A stretch of DNA of 64,000 nt from Agapanthus africanus (Eukaryota; Streptophyta; Magnoliopsida; Asparagales; Amaryllidaceae). The position numbers and the translations under genes are program-made. Under the pieces are notes generated by a model. That model worked only from the letters and a program-made list of their open reading frames with translations. It was not told the DNA's origin and ran no database searches. The stretch lies in assembly GCA_030015575.1 (NCBI GenBank), contig JASDDO010000019.1, forward strand, positions 518,044,986 through 518,108,985, read 5' to 3'. Below are positions 58,966 to 64,000 of the stretch, one piece after another (within the stretch, counting starts at the first letter, position 1; every line of letters begins with the position of its first letter).

Positions 58966-60997
58966 TGTTAGTGTATATGCCCTAGAGGCCATTACTGTAT
59001 CATACTAGTTTGTATATTACTTAATGGAAGCTTGGGATATTCACAGTTGTATATACAATCTTGCTCGAAATGGTAGTATGCTACTTGGTTTGTCTCTGCT
59101 TTAATATGTGCATGTGTTTCTTTTAGCATATTGCTGGTATACATATTAGTAGAGCCCTTAGGATCTTTGCTTGATTACCAGCGTTGTGATGGCGCTCGCA
59201 CTCGTGGGAGCTGGGTAATCTATAAGCACATCCTTATACAGGTCCCTGGTCGTTGGACTATCGAGACAGGGCATCGATACTCCGGAGTAGACTAGCGTAT
59301 GCGCTTCTCATCCCAGTGTGGGAGACGGTCTGTCCCACAGCCGTTAGTACGTCGTACTTGGGATAGTATGCGGGTGCTCGTTAGGTTACGAGTACACTGG
59401 ACAGGACTCGTCGGGAACTGTTGGTTGGTAATATACCTATCGTCAGTTATCAGTTCTCAGGTGACATGAGTACAGCTTAGTCCGCTGACTTGACACTGTC
59501 ACTTCGCCTCGAGTGTGTTCCAACTGCACTTTGATTACTACCCTACCACGGCTTGAAGGAGTCGTGCAAACAGGTAGTTTTTGGGTGCAGTCCCGAAGCA
59601 CTTGGAGGCAGTGACGGTTAGACAGGATTCGTCTCTCCCGGTATTGGGGGTTGACATCGCGCTGTGTCCAGGAGAGCCATTACACGAGTAGTCCCTGGCC
59701 AGGGCAAGCGAGATATACTGGTAGGTTTCCAGTGTTATCTCAGGGTGTTCTGGGCTACACTCCGACACGACTTGTACCGCTATTAGGGGACTGACGTTCA
59801 CCGCCCCCCTAGGCCCGCCATGCGATGTATCAGACGAACAGACCGGACTGTACGGAGACTGTCACATACAGGCTCAGTAGGAGTGCAGATGGGGTTCACC
59901 TCGTCAGTCTTCTTATCGACATCTACCTGGGGACCGTTACGTACAGCTAGTGCCGCTTGCGGTCTGTGGTTAAACCCACTGCCAGCGTAGTGTCGAGTCT
60001 TTAGAGTCCCACACAGAGAGCTATTCGCCTTTAGGCAAAATGAGTAGAGGTCGCATGGTTTTGCGACAGGGTTCGTTCGCATCCGCGCACTTGTGCACGT
60101 TTGCTGTCCGGACAGTTTATACTAGCGGGCTTTGGTTTAAGCCGGATCCTAGTATATGATTTGAGATTGGTTTTTCTCATTGTGTTCGTGTTCCTCGGAT
60201 CACGAATGCGGGTGCGTATGCACAGTTGCTTGAGATTGAGGGAGAGGACCTAGATTAGGGTTAATGGCTATTGTCATTTTATTAACCCTAATATTTATGT
60301 GTGTGTTATTGTTAATTAGTAATTAGTTTAATAATTATCCATGGTTGTGGTTGTTGACCATTTGACTTCTTTGACTTGTTGACCTAGGTTGACACTTTGA
60401 CCATCATCATTTCTTTTGGAAGATGCTTTTTGATCTTTGCAATTTGAAATGATAATGGTCATGTCATGATTTACCATGATAATTATCTAGCTAATTATTC
60501 AATTAAATTAATTCACACATATTAGTGAGAAGGGCTCTATTATTTTCTCATTCTCTCATATCATTTCTCTCTCTTGTTCATCCTCTCCCTCAAGCTCTCT
60601 CCCTCTCATGTGTTGAGAAACAAAAAGCTTGAGAAAAACCTTCACTTGATCCTCTCTACTCTCTTCTAGGGTTCAAGTCTTAGCATTTCTTGCACTCTAG
60701 TTACTCCTAGCTTGGAGTTGAAGCTAAAGGTCAAGGCTTTCGGGTGGATCCTTCTTTGACGGGAGAAGACAAGCAAGGTGACCTCTTTCTACCATTCCTA
60801 GGAGCAAGGAGAGAAGGACTAAAGACCAAAGGTATAACCTTTCCATCACTTAGCTACTTTGTAGTTAAGGTTAGCAAGTTTATGTTTAGCAAAGATCCTT
60901 AAAGCATAGTCCATGTTGCCTATAGTTGATAAAAATCAAATTTTTATTATGTTTTCCGCCTCCCCGTAAGCACCGGGGTGGGCAACACGGACTTACA
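58966..60997 (+). repeat. 3' LTR of copia element J
   Basis: 2032 bp, the same length as the 5' LTR with only scattered substitutions (for example near 59035, 59457, 59522, 59557 and 59719). Confidence 0.96.
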
Positions 60998-61002
60998 TCA
61001 GT

Positions 61003-61902
61003 GAGGGACACTGGTGTTTTTCCATGCTGATGATTTTGCATGAGATTTTATTGTATCATCCCACACACTCAGGATTATTGTTGTTATGCATTGCTTCATG
61101 TAGTTGTAGTACCCTGATGATGTACCTTTACATGATTGTTGCATATTCACTTATCATACTTATGCTATCGGATTACATGTGATAGATAGATCGCTGTTCG
61201 TGCATACCTGCGATTACAGTATGATGTTATTTACTATTCACGAGTTGGCAACTCACCCCTGCTGTGCCACAATGTTTTGCAGGACTTACCTTCAGAGTAA
61301 TCGCAGCAGGGCGTCTTATCATCTTTACTTTTGCGGATACCGCTACGTTAGGCAGTGAGGCCTTTGCTTTTTGGTGGGTTTGCGGTTATCTGCCTGTACA
61401 TTGTATATCTTTTGTTGGATCTAGTATTCTCCATCTACCACTGTTTGTATATGACTTAGAGATGACTTGTGAGGATTCAGTGTTGTATTATTTTGGTAAC
61501 TTTGGGTGCCGTGCTCGTTGGAGCCGGTTATGTTGGAAAGTTTACTTCTTATTACAGTCTTTCCTTTGTTATTTCTTCGCTTCGGCATCGTATACATGTT
61601 GTGGTGATTGTCTCCGCCGTTGGGCATGATTTTGCTCCCATTTGGGATGCTTTATATATTATTTGTGTTGTACCCGTTTTCGGGGCTAGTTTTTACAAAG
61701 GAGGCGCTGCCGAAATTTTCAAGAAAGAAAACTAGAGTTAGAGATTTTACTTATGATTTTCCAAATGTTAAAACTATGTTCTTCTCCATTGATCCAGATT
61801 TGGGTGGTTTAGATTTCTGGGTTTCGGCTTACTTGAGTTGCGTACGCCTGTAGATGTTACGTAGTTAAGTGCCGGTTACGGGCCAAACTTTGGGTCGTAA
61901 CA
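61003..61902 (+). repeat. 5' LTR of gypsy element G, second part
   Basis: 900 bp continuing the LTR after J (60998-61002 is the duplicated TCAGT) and ending GGTCGTAACA. Open frames here, such as 61264-61629, have no recognised domain. Confidence 0.87.
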
Positions 61903-61906
61903 AAGT

Positions 61907-61918
61907 TGGTAACAGAGC
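61907..61918 (+). other. Primer-binding site of gypsy element G
   Basis: TGGTAACAGAGC, one base different from the tRNA-Met complement TGGTATCAGAGC. It sits after the same four-base spacer AAGT as in element A. Confidence 0.85.
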
Positions 61919-62138
61919 GTTAGGTTTACTTTTCGGAGTATAGGATGACCTTGGTATGATGGAGTAGGCAACTTAAGCAGAGTGACGTAGCATGTGTATG
62001 TTCCACGGCATACTTACGACACGGTATTCCGCCTAAGTGACCTTAGGACTTATTGATTGATATTCTTCCATAATGATATACATCCTTGTGATTCGATTCC
62101 TGTTTTCTTATCGAATCTTGTTTCAATTTCTAGTCCAT

Positions 62139-63299
62139 ATGTCGCCGAAGACTACGAGGGCACGGAGAGCGGCCGCAAGGGCCGAGATCAGAGTTGACTC
62201 GTCTGAGACGAGGACTGACCAGGGCAGTACGCCTGTTGTACCTGAGCACATTGCTATGATTGGAGCTGGTATGCAGGATCTGCGCCAGATAGTGGGGACT
62301 TTAGTAGAGACCATCCGAGCGCAGGGGCAGGCAGTTGTTCCACCCGTTGCAGGGACCACGATGGTACCTACGGTTCCGGTAGTCCCAGTTACAGCTCCGG
62401 AGGTTATTGCTGTGTTGCTGACAGATTTTATGAGGCTGAGGCCTCCGGTGTTTACTGGCACAGATGTTACTGAGGATCCGCAGTCGTTCATTGACCGGAT
62501 GGCCAGGATTTATCGTTCACTCCGATGCTCCGATGAGAGATGGGTGGAGTTTGCCAGTTTTCGTCTGGAGGGTCTGGCCCAGAAGTGGTGTGAGTCCTTG
62601 GAGAAGGGCAGAGCCGCTGGTCTTGCTCCTATGACCTGGGCTGAGCTTGTGACGGTGTTTCTCACCCGTTTTCTTCCACCGAGTGTCAGGGATGCGCGAG
62701 CGCGCAAATTTGAGTCGTTACGTCAGACTCCGGGGATGACGGTGTCTGAGTATGATGTGTTGTTTACCGAGCTGTCGGTGTATGCTCCGTACCTGGTGGC
62801 GACTGAGGAGATGAGGGTGATGAGGTTTGTTCGAGGCCTGCTTACCCAGTTGTTCCTAGCCATCAGCATTCAGCATTGCGACACGTATGCGACAGCTGTC
62901 GATGCAGCTCTATTGGTGGAGAAGCGTATAGCTGAGTCATCGGTTGTTCTGGAACCGAAGAGGACTCGTACGGATGTACCAGCACGGAGACAGATGTTTG
63001 CACGCCGAGGCAGAGTTCCTTCAGACTCGGGGAGTAGCAAAGACATGGGATGTGGCCAGTTATTCAGTTCTTATTCCCAGGAGGGCCAGCAACCGTCTTA
63101 TGGATGCTTCGGGTGTAGCAGTTTACAGCACCTAGTGAGAGATTGTACCGTGGTGCGTCAGAGAGGGCCAGCAGTACCCCAAGTTACCTTACCACCTTCT
63201 CCGCCTCAAAGAGCGTTGCCTCTTATTCCTGTTGTTGCACCGCGTCAGACTCCTGCTCAGAGAGGTCGTGGTCGCGGTGGTTTTGTACCGAGAGGATGA
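62139..63299 (+). CDS. Gypsy Gag with CCHC knuckle, element G (premature stop)
   Basis: I use the ATG at 62139 (MSPKTTRARRAAAR), which matches the start in A, rather than the upstream extension to 62073. Retrotransposon Gag region with [22 protein letters not shown] and [17 protein letters not shown] knuckle CFGCSSLQHLVRDC near 63108-63149; then an RG-rich stretch. It ends at TGA 63297-63299 within that stretch, where A continues as Arg-rich coding sequence. The frame stays open after the stop to the window edge, so a single nonsense codon interrupts gag-pol, compatible with C-to-T change at a CGA codon. Confidence 0.9.
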   Translation: MSPKTTRARRAAARAEIRVDSSETRTDQGSTPVVPEHIAMIGAGMQDLRQIVGTLVETIRAQGQAVVPPVAGTTMVPTVPVVPVTAPEVIAVLLTDFMRLRPPVFTGTDVTEDPQSFIDRMARIYRSLRCSDERWVEFASFRLEGLAQKWCESLEKGRAAGLAPMTWAELVTVFLTRFLPPSVRDARARKFESLRQTPGMTVSEYDVLFTELSVYAPYLVATEEMRVMRFVRGLLTQLFLAISIQHCDTYATAVDAALLVEKRIAESSVVLEPKRTRTDVPARRQMFARRGRVPSDSGSSKDMGCGQLFSSYSQEGQQPSYGCFGCSSLQHLVRDCTVVRQRGPAVPQVTLPPSPPQRALPLIPVVAPRQTPAQRGRGRGGFVPRG

Positions 63300-64000
63300 G
63301 GTGGCAGAGGCAGGGGACAGCCAGTAGCCGGTAGAGGACAGGCTCGGGTTTTTTCCTTGACTCACCAGGACGCTCAGGCGTCCAAAGCTATGGTTTCAGG
63401 TACCCTTTCTGTATGTTCTTATGATGCACATGTTCTTTTCGATCCGGGATCTACGCATTCGTATGTTTCTACTCACTTCATGCCGAGGTTAGGCCGAGAG
63501 TCATGTTTGCTGGATCAGCCGCTTGTCGTGACTACTCCTGTGGGAGAGTCGTTTGTTGCGCGACACGTGTTCCGATCGTGTGATGTCCGTTTAGGAGACA
63601 GAGATCTGTCCGTCAACTTGATCCTTCTTGAGATGTTAGACTTTGACGTTCTGTTGGGCATGGACTGGCTAGGTACTTGCTACGCGACCGTAGACTGCCG
63701 AGAGAAGACAGTTAGATTTTGTTTTCCCGGCGAGTCAGTGCTTGTTGTGCAGGGGGACCGTGGTGCCGCCCCTCGCAGTTTGATTTCTCTTCTGCACGCT
63801 AGTCGGCTTTTGAGGAGGGGATGTCGGGGATTCTTAGCTTTCATTCATGATACTGGAGCCACAGTGGAGTCGGTGGACCAGGTTTCTACCGTGCGAGAGT
63901 TTCCCGATGTCTTTCCCGATGAGCTATCTGAGTTGCCGCCAGAGCGCGATATTGAGTTCTGCATTGATCTGATTCCTGGCACGGAGCCTATTTCTATACC
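63300..64000 (+). pseudogene. Gypsy protease and start of RT, element G (runs off window)
   Basis: The same frame as the Gag above, open to the right edge. It contains the protease [23 protein letters not shown] and the pre-RT segment [22 protein letters not shown], closely parallel to A. It is translated only if the TGA at 63297 is read through, hence my classification as the downstream part of a broken gene. Confidence 0.85.

Larger units (their letters stand above)
50896..60997 (+). mobile_element. Copia element J, full length (with Gag)
   Basis: 10,102 bp with two 2032-bp LTRs that differ at about a dozen positions by eye. The target duplication TCAGT is at 50891-50895 and 60998-61002. 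PBS, leader, gag, protease, integrase, RT, RNase H and polypurine tract are all present in copia order. It is disabled by one single-base frameshift in gag and one nonsense codon at the end of integrase. It is the only copia copy in the window that carries a Gag region. Confidence 0.97.
48099..64000 (+). mobile_element. Gypsy element G, partial (Tekay-like; 5' LTR split by J)
   Basis: Its 5' LTR (48099-50895 and 61003-61902, about 3.7 kb) is followed by a PBS, a leader and gag-protease; it leaves the window at RT. LTR termini TGTAACG...GGTCGTAACA resemble those of A (TGTAACC...GGTCGTGACA). GAAAC (48094-48098) is the candidate target copy; its partner lies outside the window. Confidence 0.9.

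Noticed and set aside
61264-61629. A 121-codon frame in the G LTR
   Set aside because: It overlaps other frames in the same LTR segment, shows no motif and sits in non-coding LTR.

Overview
The window is plant nuclear DNA made of LTR retrotransposons inserted into one another. I see no host gene, rRNA, tRNA or bacterial feature. The plant assignment rests on three points: primer-binding sites (PBS) complementary to plant initiator tRNA-Met (TGGTATCAGAGC); Ty1/copia polyproteins of plant type next to Ty3/gypsy polyproteins of the chromovirus Tekay/Del type; and LTRs of 2 to 3.7 kb with 5-bp target-site duplications (TSDs). I cannot name the species.

Layout, oldest layer to youngest. Copia remnant E (+) enters from the left edge (1-337) and resumes at 42523. 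It was split by copia element C (-, 338-42522, TSD GGAAC). C was split twice: by copia element D (+, 6258-16661, TSD GTAGC) and by copia element B (+, 17555-38962, TSD CAATT). B's 5' LTR was then split by full-length gypsy element A (-, 17976-29111, TSD GGGTA), which carries one uninterrupted 1582-codon gag-pol frame. Right of C, E ends in an LTR (42746-44950) that is followed directly by the PBS and leader of copia remnant F, so E and F share one LTR. F is cut at 48098 by gypsy element G (+), whose 5' LTR (48099-50895 plus 61003-61902) is itself split by copia element J (+, 50896-60997, TSD TCAGT). G's gag and protease run off the right edge.

The copia copies (B, C, D, E/F, J) form one lineage, probably Angela/BARE-1-like, with LTRs of about 2.0-2.2 kb. 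Only J has a Gag region. In B, C, D and F the same short segment of about 60 codons replaces Gag and its zinc knuckle. C and D also both carry YVDN in place of the reverse-transcriptase catalytic YVDD, and E and C share an internal deletion. Broken copies have therefore kept moving, presumably with proteins supplied by relatives such as J.

The most interesting structure is in the very long copia leaders (2-3.3 kb between PBS and the first codon). Each visible leader holds three successive hairpins. Their outer stems differ in sequence but pair. Each has an inner stem of the form TTGRC/GTYAA and a four-base loop that is the same, or nearly so, in all three hairpins of one element but differs between subfamilies. 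Four of the five leaders also hold a strong GC-rich hairpin about 200 nt downstream of the PBS. A pyrimidine tract plus AG acceptor sits just before the first codon. Together these suggest an RNA packaging/dimerisation region, possibly inside a leader intron. This reading is inference from hand folding.
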